Origin: Candidatus Rifleibacteriota bacterium | GTDB lineage: Bacteria > Riflebacteria > Ozemobacteria > Ozemobacterales > Ozemobacteraceae | Length of the DNA stretch: 50,305 nucleotides | Direction of reading: 5' to 3' | NCBI GenBank assembly: GCA_029560455.1 | Contig: JAKQKW010000448.1 | Span: 1-50,305 of the forward strand | Shown: in pieces, positions 37,417 through 46,428 of the stretch | Layout: each line of letters opens with the position of its first letter | Numbering within the stretch: position 1 is the stretch's first letter | The notes under the pieces: generated by a model | What the model was told of the DNA's origin: nothing | Seen by the model: the letters and a program-made list of their open reading frames with translations, nothing else | The model's database searches: none | Made by a program: the position numbers and the translations under genes

Positions 37417-38148
37417 TCAAACCTTTCTCAGAACCTGAGTGATCGGCATATAGTTGATACTGTGAACGCGCGGGGTTCTTTCAGAAGAGCTGTTCGAAAT
37501 GGCCTGAAAGGTATTGCCCTGCTTAACGATGATACCGATGTGACGACCGGGGCCGCGGCTGGTTGTCCAGGTGACTACGTCGCCTTCCTGATAGGGAGGA
37601 ACATTTACTCTCTGCCATCCAACAGCCCTGAGATCACTTACGACTGCATCGCAGTTGAGCTGAACGCGGCTGAGAACACCGGCGTTCTTGAGAGCGGTTG
37701 AAACGACTTTGGCGCAGGCCAGGTTACCACCGTCGACGTCGGCACCACGAAAACTGGTGCTGCCGAGAAGTGAGCGGATGCTTGAAGCAATGCGTGCCTG
37801 CTGCGCAGTTGAAGTCGAATTAGTGGTACTCGCAGCAGCGTTGGTGGTGGTGGTTGTGTTGCCGACATCTTCGTCATCGCCGGCACTGGTAATGGTTACA
37901 TTGGCATTGTTGCTGGCAGCCTGCTCATTGTTGGTGGTAGTAGTGTTGTTGTTGGTAGCAGTATCGGTATTCTGTGGCAGAGCGTTGCTGACGGTATTGA
38001 TAACCTCTTTGACCGCCGGGATAGCCTTCTGAACGCCTTCAGCAACTTTGCTGATGACATCGATGATCTTCGAAGCATCACAACCGGTCATACTAACCGA
38101 AACAAGCCCCATAAGGACGATAAAGGTCAAGGCTTTGAAAAAACGCAT
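37417..38148 (-). CDS. Lipoprotein with Thr/Asn-rich linker and NlpC/P60-like domain
   Basis: 243 residues from the ATG at 38148 (ribosome site GGGAGG). Signal peptide with lipobox VSMTGC gives lipidated C23. After a short helical part (25-55) there is a Thr/Asn-rich, low-complexity linker (about 60-115). The C-terminal domain (about 120-243) looks like an NlpC/P60 or CHAP amidase: C145 in GGNLACAKVVS, a second Cys near 166, the strand EGDVVTW (188-194) and H203 in GRHIGIIV. A cell-wall peptide hydrolase held at the membrane is the best reading. A start 7 codons upstream is possible but has no ribosome site. Confidence 0.82.
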   Translation of the reverse strand: MRFFKALTFIVLMGLVSVSMTGCDASKIIDVISKVAEGVQKAIPAVKEVINTVSNALPQNTDTATNNNTTTTNNEQAASNNANVTITSAGDDEDVGNTTTTTNAAASTTNSTSTAQQARIASSIRSLLGSTSFRGADVDGGNLACAKVVSTALKNAGVLSRVQLNCDAVVSDLRAVGWQRVNVPPYQEGDVVTWTTSRGPGRHIGIIVKQGNTFQAISNSSSERTPRVHSINYMPITQVLRKV

Positions 38149-38225
38149 AAAAACCTCCCTCGCAGACATGAAATTTAACTTCTACTAAGCATTACGCATG
38201 AAGCGAAAAGACGTAACAAAAAAAA

Positions 38226-38606
38226 TCAGTCATCGATATTTTCGATAAGTTCGAGGGCGGCAATAACATCTGGTGCGGGCTGTGCAATCGGTATGATGCC
38301 AGAAATTGAAAACAGCGTCTCTTTAAGAGAATCAAGCCCGCATACCACCACGTGCCCTTCAAAATCGCGGTCGATCAAAAGAATAGCCTCGAGAATCTCG
38401 CCCATGGCCGGGCTGTTGATGAGTTTGCAGGCCGAAAAATCGAACACAAATTTTTTATGCCCGGCAACCGCAAATTCCTGCAGGCGGGCACAGATTCCGT
38501 CGATGCCTTCGGCTTTGCAGTTACCGATAAAACTGATTACCGGAAAGTTTTTTTTGATTGAGATCTGCAACTGAGAATTATCCAAACTGTAATACCCCCG
38601 GATCAC
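38226..38606 (-). CDS. STAS-domain protein
   Basis: 126 residues from a GTG, or 119 from the TTG at 38585, which has the better ribosome site (CGGGGG, 8 bases upstream). The fold is that of the anti-sigma antagonist/STAS family: VISFIGN strand, FVFDFSACKLINSPAMGEIL with the Ser that is phosphorylated in SpoIIAA-like proteins, and GHVVVCGL. In this family the Ser switches partner binding. No kinase or phosphatase partner lies next to it, although the cut-off sensor at 1-847 could have such an output. It lies downstream of the clostripain-like gene on the same strand but behind a terminator. Confidence 0.85.
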   Translation of the reverse strand: MIRGYYSLDNSQLQISIKKNFPVISFIGNCKAEGIDGICARLQEFAVAGHKKFVFDFSACKLINSPAMGEILEAILLIDRDFEGHVVVCGLDSLKETLFSISGIIPIAQPAPDVIAALELIENIDD

Positions 38607-38624
38607 TTTATTAATATTGGTTTA

Positions 38625-38646
38625 GCATAAATTGACCGGTTTATGC
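38625..38646. promoter_or_regulatory. Inverted repeat upstream of the STAS gene
   Basis: GCATAAA and TTTATGC are separated by 8 bases, 19-40 bases upstream of the STAS gene start. It has the spacing of a dimeric regulator site and would overlap the promoter region. Confidence 0.35.
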
Positions 38647-38649
38647 CAT

Positions 38650-38677
38650 AAAAAAGGCACTGCCCTGCGGCAGTGCC
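38650..38677 (-). terminator. Terminator of the clostripain-like gene
   Basis: On the minus strand, the stem GGCACTGCC / GGCAGTGCC with a 4-base loop is followed by six T. It lies 44 bases after the stop of the gene at 38722-41781 and before the STAS gene. Confidence 0.88.
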
Positions 38678-38721
38678 CTGATTTAATTCTTCAGTGCCTG
38701 TTACGGCACAGATGATCATCT

Positions 38722-41700
38722 TCAGAAAAGACTGAGCTGATGTCTGTCAGGTAACAGACGATCGAGAATCTCGCCCATCAGGCGATTGCGGGCTTCGGTA
38801 TCACCAACGGCCTCAAATCTGAAGCCAAGATACACACCCGAGTATGACTTGTCGTTCTTGCCTTTGCCGGTGGCATAAATCGCGGCACCTTGACCATCAG
38901 GCATGGTGACGAAAATTTTGCAGGGTTCGGCAGTTTTCATGACGGTGATATCAGAGGCAGTTCTGGCCGATTCGTCGCCGTTCAGATGCATGGTGAATTC
39001 TTCTTTGCCTTTGCAGACCAGCTCATCGAAGTCTTTTTCTTCGTCAACAAAGGTGAATTTGAAGTAATCCTTCAGCAGGTCGCGATGGATGTTCGACTTG
39101 CCCACCGACTGGGCGGCCATCATCAAACTGCCACCATTGGTCAGGTAGTCGTGCAGATCTTCTGAACTCGGAGCCATCTGACCCATGCTGCTGGCACTGA
39201 CACTGTCGGTGATGACCATGCCTTTGCCGGCAAACTGGCGCAGAATATCTTTAAATTTGAAAGCGAACACTGCCGGATCCCATAATACCTGGAATTCTAC
39301 CTTGTTGGCCTTGAGAGCATGTGCCACCAGCGGCAGGGTCATCGGATCCTGAACCATCTGACCGCACAACAGCACATCGGCTTTTCGCTTGAACACCGGC
39401 GTTTTTTCGAGGAATTCATCCCAGCTGGTATCTTTGGCAAACTTCAGGGCTTTGTAGTTGTTGCGGAAATTATAGGAAGGCGGGAAATAAATCGAGAGAC
39501 CGTGACTGTCGCCCATACCCTGGGTATGACCTTCGATTACCATCGGTGAGGTTTCGGGGAATTTGGAAACGATCAGGTATTCTTTGCCTTGTTTGATGCG
39601 GCGTTTGTCCTGGGCTTTGCCATCCTGCTGAACTACCTGGTAGTTGATTTCTTCAACAAAGACCTTCTTTTCGAGGGCTTCATCAACAACCGGTTCAAAC
39701 GGACCGATCTGGCATGAATAACCGCCGCCCTGCATTTCGCGCAACGGTGTCAGAGCCAGTCGTGACTGGAAAACGCGAGTGCCGGCAGGCCACAGTTCTT
39801 TGGGCGGCATACGCCAGCCATTGTAGCCCCATACCACGACACCGGGCTTGGTGCTGGTTATGAGAACCGGCTTGGCCAGCCGATCGTTTTCGACCGGGTA
39901 ACCATAAGACTTGATGATATCGATGCAGAGTTCTCTGATATCAGAGGGGGCTTCTGGCATCTGGGCAAGCTTGTGGGTAAAGTCGATCAGGTCGACAAGT
40001 GTTTCGTCTGAATAGCGTTTGATAGAAGCGAAGCGTCCGCCTTCCGCTACCAGCAGGTCTGCATAAGCTTCGTGATTTGCCAGCAGGGCCTGACCAAGCT
40101 TGTCGAACTTTTTAACCAATGAACCGATTTTGCTGAGGTCAGTAGCGGCCTTGGTAACCGGCGAACCCTTAACAAAGGAATTCGATGCCGAACCGCCCTT
40201 GGCATAAGAATAAACATAGGTGCCGACCATGCGCTTGGTCATTTCTGCAGGGCTCAGGTCGGGGTTTTTCACGAGTGGAGCAAGATAATCGGCGTAGGGC
40301 ATGCCGTTACCCGGCTCGTTCTCTTCAGATGCAACCATATACTGAGCGGTGTCAGAGATTTCATAGGCAACTTCGATAGTGCCCATCAAGCAGGCGTCAA
40401 AATCGACGATGGCAAACTTCGATTCTTTGCCATTAACCTTTGTAAGCTCTTTCTGGCCTTCTCTCAGGGCGTAGGAAACGTCGGTCATGCTGAGCATGCG
40501 GTCTGATTCTTCGTCATGTGCGATGCCCGACCAGCCGGCACCATGATTCCAGACGATGACGATGACATTGTCAGCCGGATAGGTTTTGACGCCCCACTTC
40601 AGGAAGTCTGCCAGCGTCGCCTTGTTGCCCATACACTGTTCGCCAAGGTTCATGACCATCTTGCTGCTGACCTTGCTCATATCATTGTCTTTGTCGACAT
40701 AATATCTTCTGGTGCCGACCCAGTTTCCATCAGATATGGTATCGCCCTTGCCACCGGCCATGCGGTCGATCTGAGCGACGATATTGATGTTATCGCTGCT
40801 GCCAACCTGTTCCATTTCGTTGATGTCAACGAGACCGAAATGTTCGAGATCGTTATCGGCACAGATATATGCGAGAACTGTCCATTTTTTGCGGTCTTTT
40901 TTGTGCGGAGTGCCGGTTTTGCGTCCTTCGGTCTCAAAAGCGACTGCATGCTGGGCATCATCATACCAGTGAATCGGGAAATCTTTGGCAGAAGCGTCTT
41001 TATACAGGGCGGCGATTGCGTCGTAGCGGTCTTTGTTGGCATTTTCGCGCATTTTGCCATAGACGGTCTGCCAGAAAGTATCGAGCTTCTTGATTTCCGG
41101 GCTGGGGTCGTTGGTTGCCTGGAACTTGCGACGGGTGGTCACTTTTTTAACCAGGTCGAAATATGCAAGTTCGAGCGGCGAGGCAGACTGCTTGATTACC
41201 GCACCGAGAACCGGATCAAGGGCCGGCTGATCTTTGAACATATCATAGGCGCGGCTGGTTTCTTCGTCTGATTTGGCAGCATAGTTGGCCATGAATTCGG
41301 CCTGATAATCGCCACGGATATTGGAGACGAAATTGCTCTGCAGCTTCTTTGGGAAGTCTGCAAGAATTTCGGCAAGAAGCTTATCGGAGCGCTTGTCAGC
41401 AAGGAATTCAAGGGTTATTTTGCGCTGCCAGACTTCCTGCAGCATCTGCAGGTGTTCAAGAACCTGCTGCTGATTAGCAGTCAGAGCTTTGGAAGTCGTT
41501 TTTGTCGTTGCCGCAGCCGAAGTCTGTTTTGTGCCGGCAGGCTTCTTTGCTGTTGTAGCCGGCTTTTTTGTCGACGCCGGTTTTTTGGCAGCGGTGGTTT
41601 CTTTTTTCTCGGCTGGTTTAGTCGAAGGTTTGGCTGTAGTTTTCTTCTTCGCGGCCGTAGTTGTGGTGGCCGGCTTCTTTTTCTGCTTCGTCGCAGTCGT

Positions 41701-41781
41701 AGTGGCGGCGGCACCCCAGCTTGGGCCAAGCGTCAAAAGGTGTATGACAACCAGTAACGCAGCCAGTATTCTCTTACTCAT
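38722..41781 (-). CDS. Exported clostripain-family (C11) cysteine peptidase
   Basis: 1019 residues from the ATG at 41781, chosen because AAGGAG lies 8 bases upstream (an in-frame TTG two codons earlier sits almost on the ribosome site). Signal peptide about 1-24. Residues 28-98 are low-complexity, rich in Lys, Thr, Ala and Pro, likely disordered and possibly cell-wall-interacting. A helical domain (about 100-275) precedes the C11 peptidase domain (about 298-560), with catalytic H413 in VWNHGAGW and C464 in DFDACLMG. The C-terminal 450 residues include a strand-rich part and an alpha/beta part (about 815-1000). Clostripain-type enzymes cut after Arg or Lys and mature by self-cleavage; substrates here are unknown. 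Confidence 0.9.
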   Translation of the reverse strand: MSKRILAALLVVIHLLTLGPSWGAAATTTATKQKKKPATTTTAAKKKTTAKPSTKPAEKKETTAAKKPASTKKPATTAKKPAGTKQTSAAATTKTTSKALTANQQQVLEHLQMLQEVWQRKITLEFLADKRSDKLLAEILADFPKKLQSNFVSNIRGDYQAEFMANYAAKSDEETSRAYDMFKDQPALDPVLGAVIKQSASPLELAYFDLVKKVTTRRKFQATNDPSPEIKKLDTFWQTVYGKMRENANKDRYDAIAALYKDASAKDFPIHWYDDAQHAVAFETEGRKTGTPHKKDRKKWTVLAYICADNDLEHFGLVDINEMEQVGSSDNINIVAQIDRMAGGKGDTISDGNWVGTRRYYVDKDNDMSKVSSKMVMNLGEQCMGNKATLADFLKWGVKTYPADNVIVIVWNHGAGWSGIAHDEESDRMLSMTDVSYALREGQKELTKVNGKESKFAIVDFDACLMGTIEVAYEISDTAQYMVASEENEPGNGMPYADYLAPLVKNPDLSPAEMTKRMVGTYVYSYAKGGSASNSFVKGSPVTKAATDLSKIGSLVKKFDKLGQALLANHEAYADLLVAEGGRFASIKRYSDETLVDLIDFTHKLAQMPEAPSDIRELCIDIIKSYGYPVENDRLAKPVLITSTKPGVVVWGYNGWRMPPKELWPAGTRVFQSRLALTPLREMQGGGYSCQIGPFEPVVDEALEKKVFVEEINYQVVQQDGKAQDKRRIKQGKEYLIVSKFPETSPMVIEGHTQGMGDSHGLSIYFPPSYNFRNNYKALKFAKDTSWDEFLEKTPVFKRKADVLLCGQMVQDPMTLPLVAHALKANKVEFQVLWDPAVFAFKFKDILRQFAGKGMVITDSVSASSMGQMAPSSEDLHDYLTNGGSLMMAAQSVGKSNIHRDLLKDYFKFTFVDEEKDFDELVCKGKEEFTMHLNGDESARTASDITVMKTAEPCKIFVTMPDGQGAAIYATGKGKNDKSYSGVYLGFRFEAVGDTEARNRLMGEILDRLLPDRHQLSLF

Positions 41782-41826
41782 AATCAATTCTCCTTACTGA
41801 GAGCTAAAGAGCGTACATTTTTGACC

Positions 41827-41855
41827 ATTATAACGGATTTTTAAAAAAACGGTAA
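41827..41855 (-). promoter_or_regulatory. Promoter of the clostripain-like gene
   Basis: On the minus strand a perfect -10 hexamer TATAAT is preceded at 17 bases by TTACCG, a weak -35 (three of six). Transcription would start near 41820, giving a leader of about 38 bases before the ATG at 41781. Confidence 0.5.
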
Positions 41856-41945
41856 CTGCCTTTTTGTTTTTCTCTTCAAGGCACTTCCTGATATGGGTGT
41901 TTTGGTGTATAAATGTCTGTAAAATCATTGCCTGGAGAAAAAACG

Positions 41946-43103
41946 ATGAATCTCGTCTACATTTCGCCACATTATCCTTCACATTACTCTCAGTTCGTCG
42001 AATCTCTCGCCAGATACGGCGTCAGAGTCTTCGGTATTTCAGACCTGCCCGACGAAGCTCTTGACCCGAGAGTAAGACAGTCTCTCAGCGGCCATTACCG
42101 TGTTGAACGACTTGAAAACAATCAGCAGGTAGTCGATGCGGCTGGTTTTTTCAAAGAGCACCTTGGCGAAATCGACCGGGTTGAATCACATCTCGAACCC
42201 TGGATAGAACTTGAAGCTCTGGTTCGCGATGCATACAATATTACCGGCCCCAAATCAGAAAATCTGCAGTTCATCAAACGCAAATCGATGATGAAAGACG
42301 TTTTTAAACGTGCTCAGGTACCCGCAGCGAGAGGCATGGTAATTAAAGACCTCAAGCAGTGCCAGGAATTCATCAAAGGCCATTACCCGGTTTTCATCAA
42401 GCCTGACATCGGGGTTGGCGCGGCCGATACCTACACTATCCGCAATGAAGAAGATCTCAAACACTTCTTTTCAATCAAACAGAGCTACGACTACTTCATG
42501 GAAGAATTCGTCGACGGCGATCTGCAGTCATTCGACGGGCTCACCGACAAAGACGGCAACATTGTGTTCTGTACATCGCATTATTTCAGCAATGACATTC
42601 ACAAGGTCGTCAAAAACAACGAAAACGTCTGGTATTACTCATTGATAGATATACCTGCCGAACTCGAAAAGTATGGTAGAGCCATCGTCAAAGCCGCCGA
42701 CGTGCGCGAAAAGTTTTTCCATATCGAATTTTTCAGGCTGAAAAATGGCAAGTTCCAGGCTCTCGAAATCAACATGCGCCCCCCCGGAGGCCTGACCACT
42801 CACATGTTCAATTTTGCCTGTGACATCGACGTTTACGACTGGTGGGCATCGATCATGGCCGGGCACGAACCGAAACGTCCGTTTACCCGCCGCTATCATT
42901 GCGCTTTTATCAGCCGCAAACATAACCGCCCATACAAATATTCTCACGATCAGCTCTATGCAAAATGGGGCGACCGTATCGTTCACAGCCAGCCAATGAA
43001 CCCGATCGAATATGAAGTCATGGGTCACTGGGGCTATCTGGCACGCTCGGCCAACCTCGACGAACTCAAGAACGTCATTCGCGACATTACCTGGGAGGCC
43101 TGA
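41946..43103 (+). CDS. ATP-grasp ligase-like protein
   Basis: 385 residues from the ATG at 41946 (ribosome site CTGGAGAAAAAACG). Pre-ATP-grasp part about 1-105, then the ATP-grasp fold: K152 in VFIKPDIGVGAADT with its Gly-rich loop, hinge EEFVDGDLQ (186-194) and the metal site E261, E274 and N276 in FQALEINMRPPGG. Members join a carboxylate to an amine or thiol using ATP. The reaction here is unknown. The stop shares one base with the start of the esterase gene, so the two are made together. An open upstream extension of 11 codons has no ribosome site. Confidence 0.9.
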   Translation: MNLVYISPHYPSHYSQFVESLARYGVRVFGISDLPDEALDPRVRQSLSGHYRVERLENNQQVVDAAGFFKEHLGEIDRVESHLEPWIELEALVRDAYNITGPKSENLQFIKRKSMMKDVFKRAQVPAARGMVIKDLKQCQEFIKGHYPVFIKPDIGVGAADTYTIRNEEDLKHFFSIKQSYDYFMEEFVDGDLQSFDGLTDKDGNIVFCTSHYFSNDIHKVVKNNENVWYYSLIDIPAELEKYGRAIVKAADVREKFFHIEFFRLKNGKFQALEINMRPPGGLTTHMFNFACDIDVYDWWASIMAGHEPKRPFTRRYHCAFISRKHNRPYKYSHDQLYAKWGDRIVHSQPMNPIEYEVMGHWGYLARSANLDELKNVIRDITWEA

Positions 43104-43909
43104 TGAACAGGGAATACCGCACAATTCACAGCAACGCTCTGGGCAGACAGATGGAAATGCTTGTTTACGGCACTTCCGGCAAGCCGATGGTGGTCTTCCC
43201 CTCTCAGGAAGGCCGCTTCTTCGACTACGAGAACTTCGGCATGATCGATACCCTGGCACCATTCATTCAAAGCGGTAAGATTCAGGTCTACTGTATCGAC
43301 AGTATCGACCACGAAAGCTGGTTTGCCCGCACCAATCCGGTTGAGCGGGTCAAACGCGCCAACGACTACGACCGGGCTGTAAAAGAAGATGTTATTCCGC
43401 ACATCATGAACGACGGACATGAAGGGGCCGGGGTTATCGCCCACGGCTGCAGCTTCGGCGCCTTTCATACCGCCAATTTCGCTCTGCGACAACCAGAGGC
43501 TTTTGATTCAGGAATTGCTCTCAGCGGTTGCTACAACATCGAATTTGCAATGCAGGGCTTTTACAGCAACGAAATGCATCTGCACAACCCGATGCGCTAC
43601 AGTGCCGACCTCAAAGGCAAAGATATCGTCGAAAAGCTGAAAAACAATCTTCTGATCGTCTGCAGCGGCCAGGGCGCCTGGGAAGAGTGGACAGGCGAAG
43701 CAATTCACATGTGCGACAATCTCAGTGCCGCCGGTGTTCCGGTATTGCTTGACCTCTGGGGCTATGATGTCAACCACGACTGGCCCTGGTGGAAAAAAAT
43801 GATTATCTACTTCCTCGGCAAATTTGACCGGGCAGGTTTTCTGACCTCGAAACACCGCATGACCACAGAGCAGAGCCGGAACTTCCTGCACAACTTTCAT
43901 TCTATCTGA
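43103..43909 (+). CDS. Esterase-type alpha/beta hydrolase paired with the ATP-grasp gene
   Basis: 268 residues, cytoplasmic, no signal peptide. It resembles esterase-D/COG4947-type hydrolases: VVFPSQEGRFFDYE (30-43), nucleophile S117 in HGCSFGAFH, and the base H225 in YDVNHDWPWW. It could act on the product or the ester substrate of the ATP-grasp enzyme. The start (TGATG) overlaps the stop of the ATP-grasp gene. A 7-bp hairpin without U-tract follows at 43914-43942. Confidence 0.85.
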   Translation: MNREYRTIHSNALGRQMEMLVYGTSGKPMVVFPSQEGRFFDYENFGMIDTLAPFIQSGKIQVYCIDSIDHESWFARTNPVERVKRANDYDRAVKEDVIPHIMNDGHEGAGVIAHGCSFGAFHTANFALRQPEAFDSGIALSGCYNIEFAMQGFYSNEMHLHNPMRYSADLKGKDIVEKLKNNLLIVCSGQGAWEEWTGEAIHMCDNLSAAGVPVLLDLWGYDVNHDWPWWKKMIIYFLGKFDRAGFLTSKHRMTTEQSRNFLHNFHSI

Positions 43910-44003
43910 CTTTCAGCACCAGCAACAGAGTGTTTGGTGCTGAGTGTTGTTACTGAAATATCAGTCACTGCAGACAGACTTTCCAGAAGTAAAGGAACCA
44001 GAG

Positions 44004-46361
44004 ATGTCGAATACCAAGTTCGCAGATGCTTACTTCAAGTGGGGAGCCGGGTTCATCATCAGATGGCGGCGGCTGCTTTTCACGCTGCTGGTGATAGTTT
44101 CGGTCGGCGGCCTGTATTTCTCACGCAACATCAGCATCGACAACAGTCTCGAACTCTGGTTTCTCGAAGGTGACCCGGCACTTGAAGCCTATAATGAATT
44201 CAAGAAGCGCTACGGCAATGATGAAGTAATTCTGGCAATGGTCGACTGCAGCCGCGACGGCATGTTTTCACCGGCCATGCTTTCGGCCATTTATAAAGCA
44301 TCGAAAGAAATTGAAGACGACACGCACAATTTCAAGCGGGTACTCAGCGTTGGTCTTTCACCATTCATAGGTCTGAGCGGCGAAGAACTGATTATCGAAG
44401 ATCTTATGAGCGGCCCGGTTAACACAATTGAAGAAGCTGAAAAAATAAAACAGCGCTTTATGGATGACCCATTCAAGCAGCGTATTCTGCAAAACGCCAG
44501 TTCCACCTGGGCAATAATCATCGCTGAACCTGTTGCAACACCAGACATGGACAGCAGACGCCCTGAGATCATCGAGGCGATGCGGCAGAAACTCAACGGT
44601 TTCAACTTCAAACTCGCCGGTATGGGTGTCATGTATAACGAACTCAATCGCCTGAGCATTCAGGATGGCGCAGTGTTCAATGCGGTCGCCTATGTGGCTA
44701 TCGCTTCGCTGATCTTTATTCTTTATCGCTCATGGGTTTTTCTTTTCATGGCGCTTGGCGCCATGTTCTTCAGCGGCCTGGGCTTTCTCGGATTCTATGG
44801 GCTTTTCGGGCAGAACTTCAACATGGTCACCATCGTTCTGCCAACACTGATGATGATTCTTTCTGTTTCAGACGTAGCCTATGCCTACAACAACTACTGC
44901 TTCAATTCAGCACTGGTAAAAAAGAACCGTGAAGAGGGTCTCGAGCATGTCTTTTACGAAGTTCTCTCGCCATGCCTGTTTACTTCGCTGACCAACTTTG
45001 CCGGTTTCCTCGCCCTTGTTACCAGCCCGCTCGACGTTCTGCGTGTCTTTGGCGCCTTCGCGGCATTTGCCTGCATGGCCGAATACGTCGTTTCGATGAT
45101 TGTCGCAGCTTTCATTCTCGGCCAGATCGACCTTAAAGAAGAAGTTCAGATTAGAAGACCTTTCGAAGCTCCGGTTAACTGGTGGATGCAGCGCATGCCG
45201 AACTACTATGTGCATATTCTGGTAATTGTCGCTGTTCTTTCGGCCATGTCGATTTATGGCATTTCAAAACTGCAGGTTGACACATATTCGATGGGCTTTC
45301 TGCATGAAAGCAACCCGATCAGAGTAGACAGCGACGCGGTCGAAGCAAACTATGGCAATTATCTGCCGCTTGAAGTACGTCTGATAACCGGCCAGAAAGA
45401 AGGCATCAAGAAAGTTGAATTTCTACGCCGGCTCGATCAGGCCATAAAAGATCTTCTTGCGATTCCGGGCATGGAAAAACCAGCTTCGATTCTCGACGTG
45501 CTCAAAAAGATGAATGAAGTCATGAGTGACGGGCCGGTTTCAGAAACCTACGTGGTTCCGGCCAGTGACGAAGCAGTCAGTCAGCTGCTGCTTCTCTATG
45601 AATCAGACCCCGACAACGATCTCGAATACATGACCGACAACCCGGATTACAGCGAAACCCGTCTGACGGTAAGAGTTCCGATGATCAGCGCCGCCGGGCT
45701 TTATGAATTTGAACAGAAAACCCAGGCCATTCTCGAGAAAAATTTTGGCGGCAGCGGCACCACCTGGAAATTCGGCGGCTACGTACCTCTATATGCCCGA
45801 ATCATCAGTTATGTCACCTGGAGCCAGATCAACAGTTTCGCCTCAGCCTTCATTTTCGTTTTCGGGGCCATATTTATTCTTTTCAGGCGCCTGAAGGCCA
45901 TGATACTGGTCATTCTTCCGAACATCTTTCCGATTCTCTTCACTCTTGGCTTTATGGGCTGGTTTGGCATAAAACTCGATATCGCCACCGTTACCATTGC
46001 GGCAATCGCCATGGGTATCGTCGTAGACGATACCATTCATGCTCTCTATCTGTTTTATGATCCTTCACGATCGAAATTTGCACCGGTTGCAGCTGTCGTA
46101 GATGGTATTCGCGAAGCCGGCCCGGCCATTGTGGCAACCTCGCTGATCTATTCGATTGGCTTTCTCTTCATGGTTTTCGCCAGCATTAAATCGGTCATCT
46201 ACTTTGGCCTGCTGCTGTCAATGACGATCATCGTTGCCCTGTTCTGCGAACTGACGATTCTGCCAGCCCAGGTCTGCCTGCTGCACCGTTTTCTCTCATC
46301 TGACTTTGCCGACGACAAAAAACCAGAAACCGATCAACCTTCTACGGACAACGCTTCCTGA
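44004..46361 (+). CDS. RND/MMPL family transporter
   Basis: 785 residues from the ATG at 44004, where AAAGGA lies 7 bases upstream and a cytoplasmic basic start follows; an in-frame start 20 codons earlier is less likely. Twelve membrane segments in two halves: TM1 about 27-45, periplasmic loop to about 225, TMs 2-6 about 230-395, TM7 about 411-430, second loop to about 605, TMs 8-12 to about 765. The loops are too short for a classical tripartite AcrB type and fit the MMPL/HAE3 kind that moves lipids or other hydrophobic molecules. An acidic pair in TM10 (MGIVVDDTIHALYLF) is the usual proton-relay place. It is downstream of the ATP-grasp/esterase pair, possibly exporting their product. Confidence 0.9.
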   Translation: MSNTKFADAYFKWGAGFIIRWRRLLFTLLVIVSVGGLYFSRNISIDNSLELWFLEGDPALEAYNEFKKRYGNDEVILAMVDCSRDGMFSPAMLSAIYKASKEIEDDTHNFKRVLSVGLSPFIGLSGEELIIEDLMSGPVNTIEEAEKIKQRFMDDPFKQRILQNASSTWAIIIAEPVATPDMDSRRPEIIEAMRQKLNGFNFKLAGMGVMYNELNRLSIQDGAVFNAVAYVAIASLIFILYRSWVFLFMALGAMFFSGLGFLGFYGLFGQNFNMVTIVLPTLMMILSVSDVAYAYNNYCFNSALVKKNREEGLEHVFYEVLSPCLFTSLTNFAGFLALVTSPLDVLRVFGAFAAFACMAEYVVSMIVAAFILGQIDLKEEVQIRRPFEAPVNWWMQRMPNYYVHILVIVAVLSAMSIYGISKLQVDTYSMGFLHESNPIRVDSDAVEANYGNYLPLEVRLITGQKEGIKKVEFLRRLDQAIKDLLAIPGMEKPASILDVLKKMNEVMSDGPVSETYVVPASDEAVSQLLLLYESDPDNDLEYMTDNPDYSETRLTVRVPMISAAGLYEFEQKTQAILEKNFGGSGTTWKFGGYVPLYARIISYVTWSQINSFASAFIFVFGAIFILFRRLKAMILVILPNIFPILFTLGFMGWFGIKLDIATVTIAAIAMGIVVDDTIHALYLFYDPSRSKFAPVAAVVDGIREAGPAIVATSLIYSIGFLFMVFASIKSVIYFGLLLSMTIIVALFCELTILPAQVCLLHRFLSSDFADDKKPETDQPSTDNAS

Positions 46362-46428
46362 GCAGTAGACATTTTCCGTGAATTGGTTATATCATTAAGA
46401 CATAAATCAACTGCCGGGGGTTTTGAGT

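Noticed and set aside
37790..37990. Repetitive ttg/gtt-rich tract as a DNA repeat element
   Set aside because: It encodes the Thr/Asn-rich tether of the lipoprotein in frame.
40516..41271. A 251-codon plus-strand frame
   Set aside because: Antisense to the peptidase domain of the clostripain-like gene, which has clear catalytic motifs.
41570..41700. Repetitive DNA in the clostripain-like gene as a repeat array
   Set aside because: It is in-frame, irregular Lys/Thr/Ala codon repetition in a disordered protein segment and has no spacer pattern of a CRISPR.
43914..43942. Hairpin after the esterase gene as a terminator
   Set aside because: The 7-bp stem has a 15-base loop and no U-tract; the transporter gene could be read through.
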